A DNA stretch of 64,000 nt from Chloroflexota bacterium (GTDB lineage: Bacteria; Chloroflexota; UBA6077; CF-72), in contig JAFAZN010000098.1 in assembly GCA_019239775.1 (NCBI GenBank), forward strand, positions 19,594 to 83,593. The letters are read 5' to 3'. Positions within the stretch are counted from its first letter, which is position 1, and each line of letters opens with the position of its first letter. The notes beneath the pieces are model-generated. The model saw only the letters and a program-made list of their open reading frames with translations. It did not search any database and was not told the origin of the DNA. This document shows positions 1 to 8,054 of the stretch, piece after piece. The translations under genes were made by a program, and so were the position numbers.

Positions 1-77
1 CTGACGACGACCATCCCGAGCAGGAGCACCAGAAACCAGCGTTTCAGGTGCAGGCCCGGGCGCAGCAGCTTGAGCAT
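1..77 (-). CDS. YvcK/CofD-family protein, N-terminal fragment
   Basis: Only the first 25 codons are in the window; the gene runs off the left edge. The reverse-strand ATG gives MLKLLRPGLHLKRWFLVLLL, a short basic stretch followed by a hydrophobic segment. In Chloroflexota and Firmicutes the gluconeogenesis/morphogenesis factor YvcK often begins with a similar LxPGLxxKRWLLLL membrane lead, so that family is my best guess. It lies 16 bp downstream of the small membrane protein gene on the same strand and may be cotranscribed with it. No clear ribosome binding site is visible. The call rests on about 20 residues, so it is tentative; any short membrane-anchored protein would also fit. Confidence 0.45.
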   Translation of the reverse strand, partial: MLKLLRPGLHLKRWFLVLLLGMVVV

Positions 78-93
78 CTATCTATCTGTCTAC

Positions 94-444
94 TCAGGTA
101 ATAACGCGCGATGCCACGAAGCTCACTACGCTCACCAGCAGCGCGCCGAGAAAGGCTGCGCCGAAATCGGCAACCTGCACACCGCCCTGGATGAGGCTGG
201 CAAACCAGAAGACGATCGCGTTGACGACAAGGGTGAACAGGCCGAGGGTGAGCAGGTTGAGGGGCAGAGTCAGCAGCAGCAGGATCGGACGCAGGAACGC
301 GTTGAGCACGCCGAGGATAACAGCGAACACCAGCACCGTGACCAGTGGCTCGGCGGAGTTGATGCTGAAGAGGTTGGGCGCCGCGTCGTTCAGCAGCAGC
401 ACCGCCACAGCCGTCGCGAGGACGCGGAGGACAAAGCGGCGCAC
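94..444 (-). CDS. small membrane protein, PF04020-type (mycobacterial-phage-holin-like family IV)
   Basis: A protein of about 116 residues starting at a GTG (VRRFVLRVLATAVAV), with four hydrophobic segments and the family-like core LNAFLRPILLLLTLPLNLLTLGLF. Proteins of this family are small integral membrane proteins of unknown function, misnamed phage holins; they are chromosomal and widespread. The ORF track extends it far upstream to 1110, but that part is antisense to the DUF697-like gene and has no membrane character, so I start it at 444, leaving 31 bp to the divergent GTG at 476. The short gap means both promoters overlap the opposite gene's start region. Confidence 0.7.
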   Translation of the reverse strand: MRRFVLRVLATAVAVLLLNDAAPNLFSINSAEPLVTVLVFAVILGVLNAFLRPILLLLTLPLNLLTLGLFTLVVNAIVFWFASLIQGGVQVADFGAAFLGALLVSVVSFVASRVIT

Positions 445-475
445 GCCAGTGCACCGTACGTTACCCTCGTAGTCC

Positions 476-1414
476 GTGATCGGCAACATCACGCAGTTCT
501 GGCGGCTCACCCGCGAGCTAGACATTGGTTCGCTGCGCGAGGCGTTCGAACGGCCTGTCAGCTTGCGCGTCCTGGGCTCCGATGGGCGCATTGCTGACCG
601 CGTGGCGCGGTTGATCGAGCCCGACCCGCAGGCGGGCGAAGTGACGACAGGTCTACTGGGGGTCGATCGTGGCGAACGCGCCGACGCGTACATCGCCGCC
701 ATCGCCAGTCCCCTCGAAGCTGAGGCCAGGCGCCACGTCAGCGACCTCAGCGTGAGTGAGGCGCCGCTTCTGGTGGTCCAGGCCGAAGAGGCCAGTGGCA
801 TGTTGGTCCTGGGGATCCCCGACGACCGCCTCGTCACCCTCGGCGCGTTCGAGTCCGACGAGGAGGTGCGCGACCGTCTGTTCAAGTCGCTAGTCGCGGC
901 TGCGCCTGAGGTGATGCTTTCGGCTGGCCGGCGGCATCCGCTGCTCAGAGAACCAGTGGCCCAGCACCTTATCCGAGACACCTCGCGGGTAAACGCGCAG
1001 TTCGCGGCGCTCTCGAGCCTGCCAGCCAACCTGCCGATCGTGGGTGGCCTTGTTGGCGATGTGGCCGACCTGCTTGTCCTCACCAAAAACCAGGTGCTGC
1101 TGCTGTTCAAACTTGCGGGGCTCTACGGCCGTGACGTTCAACTCGGACCAGAGTTAGTGGCCGAGGTCCTACCGGTTGTGGGTGGTGCGTTCGTGTGGCG
1201 TACGGCCGCGAGGGCGCTGGTTGGCCTGCTGCCGAGCATGCTCGGTCTTCTGCCGAAGACATTGGTGGCCTACACCGGTACGTACGTGGTCGGAAATACG
1301 GCGCGTTACTACTACCGCTTCGGCCGCAAACCACCACCCGAGATGCTGCGCGAGCTGCGCGAAGAAGCCGCCCGCCTCGCGAGTGCGACCCTAGGCCGTC
1401 TCCCCGGTCGCTAA
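476..1414 (+). CDS. DUF697-like membrane-associated protein
   Basis: 312 residues from GTG 476. The C-terminal third has the look of the DUF697/YcjF group: LPANLPIVGGLVGDVADLLVL, then KNQVLLLFKLAGLYGRDV, then EVLPVVGGAFVWRTAARALV and a GTYVVGNTARYYYRFGR segment, with hydrophobic stretches that probably lie in or on the membrane. The N-terminal half is soluble, and no GTPase motif is present, unlike relatives fused to GTPase domains. Function unknown. It converges with gpsA and the last 24 bases overlap that gene's end on the other strand. Confidence 0.65.
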   Translation: MIGNITQFWRLTRELDIGSLREAFERPVSLRVLGSDGRIADRVARLIEPDPQAGEVTTGLLGVDRGERADAYIAAIASPLEAEARRHVSDLSVSEAPLLVVQAEEASGMLVLGIPDDRLVTLGAFESDEEVRDRLFKSLVAAAPEVMLSAGRRHPLLREPVAQHLIRDTSRVNAQFAALSSLPANLPIVGGLVGDVADLLVLTKNQVLLLFKLAGLYGRDVQLGPELVAEVLPVVGGAFVWRTAARALVGLLPSMLGLLPKTLVAYTGTYVVGNTARYYYRFGRKPPPEMLRELREEAARLASATLGRLPGR

Positions 1415-2404
1415 TTCGACGGTCGCTTCGCGGCTCATCAGCTCGGCGAGCGCCTCATGCACAGACAGGCCGTGATTGAGCACACGGTCAACCGTTGCGC
1501 ATACCGGCATCTCCACCCTGTAGCGAGTCGCGAGCTCAATGGCGCCCCTGGTCGCCGGGATGCCTTCGATCACCTGGGGAGTGCTGGCGACTATCTCGGC
1601 CACGGTTCGACCCCGGCCAATCTGTTCACCCGCCCAGCGGTTGCGACTCAGTCGGCTGGTACAGGTCACCACCACGTCACCCAGGCCGGCCAGTCCAGCC
1701 ACGCTGCGCGCATCACCTCCGGCGGCGTGTACCAGCCTGCCGATTTCTGCGAGCGACCGCGTGATCAGCGCGGCGCGCGCATTGTCGCCGTAGCCGAGGC
1801 CGTCGGACGCGCCCGTGGCCAGAGCGATCACGTTCTTCAACGCGCCACACAATTCGACGCCGACCATGTCCGTGGACGTGTAAACACGGAAGGTTGGGCC
1901 GTGCAGCAACTGCTGAAACAACGTCGCCACGGCTTCACTCGAAGAAGCAATCACCGCGGCAGTCGGCTGCCCACGCCCGACCTCCTCTGCGTGCGTGGGA
2001 CCCGACAGCACCGCCACCGCCGCGCCCGGAAGTTCCTGCCCGAGCACCTCCGAGAGCCGCTGCAGCGTGGCAACCTCGAGCCCCTTCGAGGCGTGGATCA
2101 CGGGCGTTCCCGTCTGAATGTAGGGTGACACCTGGCGGGCGACATCGCGCATGGCACGTGAAATGGGCGCCAGCACTACCGCGTCGGCACCAGCGAGTGC
2201 TGTTTCGAGCGAAGCAGTTGGTAGGACCGATGGCGGGACCGCCACACCGGGTAAGTACGTGGGATTTTCGCCTTGTGCGGCAATCTCGGCGGCGAGTTCG
2301 GCGCGCCGGCACCACAATCGCACCACGTGCCCGGAATTGGCCAGGAGAGCGGCCAACGCGGTCCCCCACCCGCCGGCGTTGATGACCGCGACGTGCTGGG
2401 GCAT
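1391..2404 (-). CDS. gpsA: NAD(P)+-dependent glycerol-3-phosphate dehydrogenase
   Basis: 337 residues, the usual length. It reduces dihydroxyacetone phosphate to sn-glycerol-3-phosphate in the cytoplasm, supplying the phospholipid backbone. Visible motifs are the Rossmann loop at residues 9-15, the substrate/catalytic segment CGALKNVIALATGASDGLGYG around residue 190, and the C-terminal GLAGLGDVVVTCTS stretch. The Rossmann loop reads NAGGWGTALA, so the first glycine of the usual GxGxWG is Asn. The gene is divergent from plsY, which consumes its product; only 27 bp separate the two ATGs, so expression is probably coordinated. Confidence 0.93.
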   Translation of the reverse strand: MPQHVAVINAGGWGTALAALLANSGHVVRLWCRRAELAAEIAAQGENPTYLPGVAVPPSVLPTASLETALAGADAVVLAPISRAMRDVARQVSPYIQTGTPVIHASKGLEVATLQRLSEVLGQELPGAAVAVLSGPTHAEEVGRGQPTAAVIASSSEAVATLFQQLLHGPTFRVYTSTDMVGVELCGALKNVIALATGASDGLGYGDNARAALITRSLAEIGRLVHAAGGDARSVAGLAGLGDVVVTCTSRLSRNRWAGEQIGRGRTVAEIVASTPQVIEGIPATRGAIELATRYRVEMPVCATVDRVLNHGLSVHEALAELMSREATVELATGETA

Positions 2405-2431
2405 AACCTACCTTTAAAGTAGACGTCTTAG

Positions 2432-3040
2432 ATGCCCGTACTGCTGGCGGCAGTGATTGGCTACCTGCTGGGGGCGATCCCAACGGGCATGGTTGTCGCG
2501 CGGGTCTATCGCAACGTCGACCTTACCGTGCACGGCAGCGGACGTACCGGCGCAACCAACGTGCTGCGCACGCTTGGCAGTGGCGCGGCCGCCGTCGCAT
2601 TTGGCGGCGATTTCCTCAAGGGTGTCCTGGCGGTTGCGGCGGTGAAGTTCTTCATTGCTCCCGACAACACGTGGATCGAGATGGTGGCCGCCATTGCCGC
2701 GGTCGTGGGCCACTCCTATTCGGTGTTCATCCGCTTCAAGGGCGGTCGTGGGGTCGTCACCGGCTTTGGCGCGTCGCTGGTTGCCGCGCCGGTGCTGATG
2801 CTTGTGGCCTTCGCGATCGGTGTGGCGCTGGTGCTCCTCACTCGATACGTGTCGCTCGGCAGCGTCGTCGGCGCGATCCTTGGGGGATTGTTCCTGTGCG
2901 GTCTCGCATACGCGCAAGCCGAGCCGGCCTGGGCGCTCTGGGGCGTACTGGTTGGCGGCTTCATCGTCGTCGCCCACAAGGACAACATCGAACGCTTGCT
3001 CGCGGGTAAAGAGCGCAAACTCGGCGAGCGCGCACTCTAG
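2432..3040 (+). CDS. plsY: acyl-phosphate:glycerol-3-phosphate acyltransferase
   Basis: 202 residues, integral membrane. PlsY transfers an acyl group from acyl phosphate to position 1 of glycerol-3-phosphate, the first membrane step of phospholipid synthesis. Family motifs are clear: GYLLGAIPTG at the N terminus, the glycine- and Asn-containing loop GSGRTGATNVLRTLG, a GHSYSVFIRFKGGRGVVTGFG loop in the middle and the C-terminal AHKDNIERLLAGKERKLG (motif 3, normally HRxNIxRLxxGxExk). It is divergent from gpsA and abuts the next gene (stop at 3040, ATG at 3041). Confidence 0.95.
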   Translation: MPVLLAAVIGYLLGAIPTGMVVARVYRNVDLTVHGSGRTGATNVLRTLGSGAAAVAFGGDFLKGVLAVAAVKFFIAPDNTWIEMVAAIAAVVGHSYSVFIRFKGGRGVVTGFGASLVAAPVLMLVAFAIGVALVLLTRYVSLGSVVGAILGGLFLCGLAYAQAEPAWALWGVLVGGFIVVAHKDNIERLLAGKERKLGERAL

Positions 3041-3916
3041 ATGCGCATTGGGTTGCAGATACCCAGGTTCCACTGGGCGGGTGGCGCGCCCGAACTCGCG
3101 CCGAAATTAGCCGCTATCGCCCGCGCTGCAGACGACGCGGGCTTCGCGTCGATCTGGCTGATGGACCACCTCTTCCAGATCCGCTCCATCGGAGCGGTTG
3201 AAGAAGAGATGCTCGAGGCGTACACGACTCTGGGTTTTCTGGCGGCGCACACCACACGTGTTCGGCTCGGCGCCATGGTGACTGGCGTGCACTATCGCCA
3301 CCCGGGTGTGCTGATCAAGCAGGTCACCACGCTCGATGTACTTTCGGGCGGCCGAGCCTACCTGGGCATTGGCGCCGGCTGGTACGAGCGCGAGTCACGC
3401 GGGCTCGGCGTCCCGTTTCCTCCACTGGGCGAACGCTTCACGCGCCTGGAAGAGACGTTGCGCATTGCTCACGCGATGTGGACCGGGGATCGATCGCCCA
3501 TTTATGGCAAACAGTTCCAGTTGGCGGAGCCGATCAATTCACCCATGCCGCTCAGCCAGCCACATCCGCCGATCCTGGTCGGCGGCGGCGGCGAGCGCAA
3601 AACCCTGCGCCTCGTCGCGCAATACGCGGACGCGTGCAACCTGTTCACGCGCTATGGCCCGCGTGACCTGACGCACAAACTCGATGTTTTGCAGCAATAC
3701 TGCGCCGATCTGGGTCGCCCGTATTCGGAAATCGACCGCACTTCACTCGGACAGTGGAACGTTGCGCGCAAGTCGGCGCAGCAGATCCTCGACGAACTGG
3801 GAGAGCTCCACGAGATGGGGTTCACCACAGCGATTGCCAGCCTCAACGGGGTGGAGACGTTGAAACCGATCGAGGTGCTGGCGCGCGACGTCATTCCTCA
3901 CGCCCAAGGCCTCTGA
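3041..3916 (+). CDS. LLM-class flavin-dependent (probably F420) oxidoreductase
   Basis: 291 residues with a bacterial-luciferase-like TIM barrel: N-terminal MRIGLQIPRF, WLMDHLFQI after the second strand, a RVRLGAMVTGVHYRHP segment, and LGIGAGWYERESRGLGVPFPP. The LGIGxGWYxxE motif and length fit the F420-dependent subgroup of the luciferase-like monooxygenases. The substrate cannot be read from sequence. Its start directly abuts the plsY stop, so it is likely translated from the same message, though no functional link to lipid synthesis is known. Confidence 0.85.
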   Translation: MRIGLQIPRFHWAGGAPELAPKLAAIARAADDAGFASIWLMDHLFQIRSIGAVEEEMLEAYTTLGFLAAHTTRVRLGAMVTGVHYRHPGVLIKQVTTLDVLSGGRAYLGIGAGWYERESRGLGVPFPPLGERFTRLEETLRIAHAMWTGDRSPIYGKQFQLAEPINSPMPLSQPHPPILVGGGGERKTLRLVAQYADACNLFTRYGPRDLTHKLDVLQQYCADLGRPYSEIDRTSLGQWNVARKSAQQILDELGELHEMGFTTAIASLNGVETLKPIEVLARDVIPHAQGL

Positions 3917-3936
3917 TTCCCTAACATCGGGTCTCG

Positions 3937-5631
3937 GTGCGGCACCCGCGACGGACCCTCGGCCTACTTGTGCTGGCCGTGGGAACAGGGTTCGCACTGC
4001 TGGTCACGGGCACGGCGGTTTCCGCTGACGCACCCAACCTCGCTTACTCCAAAGACGTGAGCTGGCACGTCGACGGTTCGCCCGAGATCTCGGCGATGGA
4101 GCCCACCATTCGCACCGTCCTGTCCAACGTGCACGTCTCGTACAGCGGCGTCGACGGGCAGCAGATCGAAGGCTTCTTCCCCGGCCCCACGTATTCCTAC
4201 ACGCTGCCTGGGTTTACACCTTTCTACCTGTACATCCGGGATACGGCCACCGATCTGCCGATGGTCCGCTACTACTACGGCGCGCAGGCGCTGCGCAGCA
4301 CGATCGAGGAGTTTCTGCGCGAGCAGTACCCCGACGGTTCGATCTCGGCAACCATCAACCCGGACCACAAGGTCGATAAAGCCACCGTCGTCTCAGACGA
4401 AGAGGCAAGCGCGATCGTCGACGCCACCGAAGCCTACGATGCGCTGCCGGATCCGGCGTGGCTCACCCAGACACTGCGCGGGCAAACTCTGATCGAGCGG
4501 CTGAACCGCGCGATGAGCTGGGTCCTCGAGGTGCGCCGCGATCCAGCGACGCAGCTAATAAAACGCGCTCACACCACGGACTGGGGTGACATCAAGTGGG
4601 AGCCGAACAGCGATCCATCACATATGGCGCCTGGCGACCAGTGGACGGTGTCCACCTACGACCAGGCGATTGCATACGCCGCGTTGCAGGGACTTGCGCG
4701 ACTGAACGCCGCCGCGGGGCGTGATGCGGACCGCGCCCGTTGGGAAACAGAGGCCGCCAATTTGAAGGCCGCCACGAACCAGGTGCTGTGGCAGGACGAT
4801 CCGCAGCACGGCTTCTATCGCATCCATCGCCACGTGCTGCCAGACCACGTGGTGCACGACTTCAACGAAGCCGACATTGTTGCCATCGGCAACGCCGCGG
4901 CGGTCTATTACGGCCTGGCCGACCCCGACAAGGTGCCGCGCATCCTTGCGGCCCTGGAGCAGGCACGGATTGACGCCGGCGCGCCCAAGCCCGGCCTGTC
5001 GCTCGATCCGCCCTACAACAACTGGTTCCAGATTGAGATGGACCAGGGGACGTACCAGAACGGCGCACTCTGGGACTGGTGGGCCGGGCGCCAGATCAGC
5101 GCCGAGTTCTGGAGCGGCTACTGGGGGTTGGCACGGGATCACCTGTCGATGGTGGCGCGCGACTGGGCGACGCACCCCGGCAAGGTGCGCGAGTGGGAGT
5201 CGCCTAACTTGAAGAAGACTGGCGCAGACCAGGCCTACGCCGGTGCGGCGGCCGTGATGGGGCAGTCGGTCATCGACGGGCTCTTTGGCGTGCGCCTGAT
5301 CGGCAAGGAGATTTCACTCACTCCACGATTGGATGGCGTTAATGGCGGCGTACGGGTCTACGAGCCGGCGACCGACGTGTATGTCGCCTACGAGTACGGG
5401 GCTTCCGAGCGCGCCGAGGCTGTGCAGTACGGTTCGAACTCGCCCACCGCCTTGAGCCTGCACCTGCCCGTGCGCTGGCATGGCGACACCCGCGCGCGGC
5501 TGGATGGCAAAGACTGGCTGCCGCTCACCTACCAGCGGGTAGGCCAAACGCTGCTAGGAAGCGTGGTGGTGCCGAGCGGCAACCACAAAGTTGACATGTT
5601 CGAAGTCCCCTCTGGAAGAAAGCGCTTCTAA
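3937..5631 (+). CDS. secreted or membrane-anchored six-hairpin glycosidase-like protein
   Basis: 564 residues from GTG 3937. The N terminus (MRHPRRTLGLLVLAVGTGFALLVTGTAVSADA) is a signal peptide with an Ala-rich cleavage region, so it acts outside the cytoplasm. The body has the aromatic, acidic helical-hairpin look of (alpha/alpha)6 glycoside hydrolases: TVSTYDQAIAYAALQGLARLNA, a NFxLWQDD-like ATNQVLWQDDPQHGFY segment, and NGALWDWWAGRQISAEFWSG. A C-terminal beta-rich domain follows, as in rhamnosidase- and amylo-glucosidase-like enzymes. I cannot assign a GH family or substrate. Acidic candidates for catalysis include the Asp/Glu of DFNEADIVAIGN, but this is a guess. It lies 20 bp after the oxidoreductase gene. 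Confidence 0.6.
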   Translation: MRHPRRTLGLLVLAVGTGFALLVTGTAVSADAPNLAYSKDVSWHVDGSPEISAMEPTIRTVLSNVHVSYSGVDGQQIEGFFPGPTYSYTLPGFTPFYLYIRDTATDLPMVRYYYGAQALRSTIEEFLREQYPDGSISATINPDHKVDKATVVSDEEASAIVDATEAYDALPDPAWLTQTLRGQTLIERLNRAMSWVLEVRRDPATQLIKRAHTTDWGDIKWEPNSDPSHMAPGDQWTVSTYDQAIAYAALQGLARLNAAAGRDADRARWETEAANLKAATNQVLWQDDPQHGFYRIHRHVLPDHVVHDFNEADIVAIGNAAAVYYGLADPDKVPRILAALEQARIDAGAPKPGLSLDPPYNNWFQIEMDQGTYQNGALWDWWAGRQISAEFWSGYWGLARDHLSMVARDWATHPGKVREWESPNLKKTGADQAYAGAAAVMGQSVIDGLFGVRLIGKEISLTPRLDGVNGGVRVYEPATDVYVAYEYGASERAEAVQYGSNSPTALSLHLPVRWHGDTRARLDGKDWLPLTYQRVGQTLLGSVVVPSGNHKVDMFEVPSGRKRF

Positions 5632-5650
5632 TGAGCTTCGTAATTCCGCG

Positions 5651-7987
5651 CTATGCCCGTGTGAGGGGCGCGAATGCGGTGTCCAGCTTTTTGATGCCGG
5701 CGCCACCGGCGAAGTTCACCTCGACGATTTCGCTGCCTGGCTCCACGCGTACGCTGACCACGATGCCGAGCCCGAACGTCGGGTGGCGAACGCGGTCCCC
5801 CGCGCGATAGGTGGGTTCCGCCGAGGGCCTCGGTGGCCTGGGCGGCCGAACTCCGGTCGGCAATCGTGGTTCAGCAACCGGTTGGAAAGCGCGCGCCGCG
5901 AATTCGCGCGCCTGCTGGCGAGTGAGCTGTGGTCGATCCTCGCGCCGCGATGACCAGGCCGGTGCTCCGGGGTGCCGCGAGCCCGCGCCAGGCGCATGCG
6001 TCACCATCGCCAGCGAGGGGGGAATATCCAGGAGAAACCGTGAGGCCGTAGAAGTGGAGGAGTTTCCATACGTCGTGCGTCGAAACGCGCGCACGAGGTA
6101 AAGGCCGCGCATTGCACGCGTGACGCCGACGTAAAACAGGCGGCGTTCCTCCTCCAGCTGGCGCGGATCATCAACCGAGCGCTGATGCGGCAACACGCCT
6201 TCCTCCACACCCACCAGGAAGACGTACGGGAACTCCAGGCCTTTGGCGGCGTGCAGCGTGATCAGGGTGACGGCCTCGCCAGCCACGCCGGATTCGTCGA
6301 GCTGATCGACGTCCTGGACCAGTGAGACATCTTCGAGGAACGCCGAAAGCGCACTCTGCGTCGCCAGCTCGTCATAGTTCTGCGCCTTGGACCGCAGCTC
6401 CTGGACGTTCGCATAGCGCTCTTCACCCTCCTCGGAACCGTCACGCAGGAAACGCAGGTACCCGCTGCGCTCGAGGACGGTATCGAGAATGTCGAGCACA
6501 CTCCGGTCGGCGAGGTCCTGGCGGATCGGTTCGATGATGTCGGCGAACGCGCCGAACAGCTCTCGCGCGCGAGTGGCAAACGGAGCCTGTGCCGCGAGCG
6601 GATCGCTGCCGTCATCGGTTCGCAACGCGGCGATGCGCACCAGCGCCTCGTATGGTCCGATGTTTTCGGCGGAAGCCCAGCGCAGCAGGTCCTGCACCGT
6701 CTTCTGACCGATACCGCGTGGCGGAAGGTTGATCACCCGCTGCAAGCTGACCCCGTCGAACGGGTTCTGAATCAACCGCAGATACGCGAGGACGTCTTTG
6801 ACCTCCCTGCGCTCGTAAAACCGCACGCCACCCACGAGTCGGTAGGGCATCCCCGCGCGGACGAACGCATCTTCAATCGCCCGTGACTGGGCGTTGGTGC
6901 GATACAGGATGCCGAAGTTGCTAAGCGCAACATGCTGGCTCTTGTGGAGTCGTTCGATCTCACGCAGCACATACAGCGCTTCATCCTGCTCGTTGTAGGC
7001 CTCATGTACCGTGACCGGCGTGCCCTGATCGTTCTTGGTCCAGAGGTTCTTTTCCTTGCGGAGTTTGTTGGCTTTGATAACCGCGCGTGCAACCTGCAGG
7101 ATGGTGCTGGTCGATCGATAATTCTGCTCCAGAACGACGACCTTGAGGTCGGGAAAGTCGCTCTCGAAGTTGAGAATGTTACGAATATCGGCTGAACGCC
7201 AGGAATAGATCGACTGGTCCTCGTCGCCGACGACGCACAGGTTGCGGCTCTGATTTGTGATGAGTTTGACGATCTCGTACTGGGCGATGTTGGTGTCTTG
7301 AAACTCGTCGACCATCACGTAGCGGAAGCGGCGCTGATAGAACTCCAGCACTTCAGGAACGGCGCGGAACAGCTCCACCGTCACGCCGAGCAAATCGTCG
7401 AAATCCAGGGCGTGGTGACGATCGAGCAGGTCGTTGTAGCGGCGGTACACCCGCGCGACCGTTTCATGCCACTGGCCCTGAGCATCGCGGGTGTACGCCT
7501 CGGCGTCGATCAACTCTGACTTCGCGTGCGAAATCGCACTGAGCACCGAACGTGGGGAAGTTCGCTTCTCGTCGATCTCGAACTCTTTGAGGATCTGCTT
7601 GACCAGGTCGATCTGGTCGTTGTCGTCGTAAATGGCAAAGCCCGGATCACGCCCCAGGTGCTTGATGTCACGCCTGAGCCAACGCGCGCACAACGAATGG
7701 AACGTTCCAACCGACAGGCCTCTGGCGAGGTCTTCGCCAACGAGAACGTTGAGGCGCTCGCGCAGCTCGCGCGCGGCCTTGTTCGTGAAGGTGACGGCGA
7801 CGACGTTGTAGGGGTACAGCTTGTCTACCGTTCTGAGGAGGTAGGCAACGCGATGGACGATCACGCGAGTCTTGCCCGAGCCAGGACCCGCAAGGATCAA
7901 CAGTGGGCCGTCGGTATGCGAGACGGCTTCTCGCTGGTGAGGATTGAGGCCTTCGAGAAGTTCGTGGGCTGCCGAGGTCGTGGTCAT
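5651..7987 (-). CDS. pcrA: PcrA/UvrD-type superfamily 1 ATP-dependent DNA helicase
   Basis: 778 residues. A 3'-5' DNA helicase/translocase used in repair and in removing proteins from DNA. Q-motif-like LNPHQREAV, Walker A GPGSGKT near residue 33, Walker B DEFQDT, GDEDQSIYSWR (motif III), QNYRS (motif IV), VTLITLHAAKGLEF (motif V) and EERRLFYVGVTRA (motif VI) are all present and in order. The C terminus ends with a Tudor-like segment (GDRVRHPTFGLGIVVSV ... KKLDTAFAPL), as in Bacillus PcrA. It is the last gene of the minus-strand repair block, 67 bp after rad50/sbcC. Confidence 0.96.
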   Translation of the reverse strand: MTTTSAAHELLEGLNPHQREAVSHTDGPLLILAGPGSGKTRVIVHRVAYLLRTVDKLYPYNVVAVTFTNKAARELRERLNVLVGEDLARGLSVGTFHSLCARWLRRDIKHLGRDPGFAIYDDNDQIDLVKQILKEFEIDEKRTSPRSVLSAISHAKSELIDAEAYTRDAQGQWHETVARVYRRYNDLLDRHHALDFDDLLGVTVELFRAVPEVLEFYQRRFRYVMVDEFQDTNIAQYEIVKLITNQSRNLCVVGDEDQSIYSWRSADIRNILNFESDFPDLKVVVLEQNYRSTSTILQVARAVIKANKLRKEKNLWTKNDQGTPVTVHEAYNEQDEALYVLREIERLHKSQHVALSNFGILYRTNAQSRAIEDAFVRAGMPYRLVGGVRFYERREVKDVLAYLRLIQNPFDGVSLQRVINLPPRGIGQKTVQDLLRWASAENIGPYEALVRIAALRTDDGSDPLAAQAPFATRARELFGAFADIIEPIRQDLADRSVLDILDTVLERSGYLRFLRDGSEEGEERYANVQELRSKAQNYDELATQSALSAFLEDVSLVQDVDQLDESGVAGEAVTLITLHAAKGLEFPYVFLVGVEEGVLPHQRSVDDPRQLEEERRLFYVGVTRAMRGLYLVRAFRRTTYGNSSTSTASRFLLDIPPSLAMVTHAPGAGSRHPGAPAWSSRREDRPQLTRQQAREFAARAFQPVAEPRLPTGVRPPRPPRPSAEPTYRAGDRVRHPTFGLGIVVSVRVEPGSEIVEVNFAGGAGIKKLDTAFAPLTRA

Positions 7988-8054
7988 CGCCTGGCGACTA
8001 TTGTCCCACGACGACCGTCACGGGAGACGCCCAATTACGCAGCGAACCCACGGG

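Noticed and set aside
94-1110. 338-residue minus-strand ORF extending the small membrane protein
   Set aside because: The upstream two thirds is antisense to the DUF697-like gene and Ser/Arg-rich; the membrane protein begins at GTG 444.
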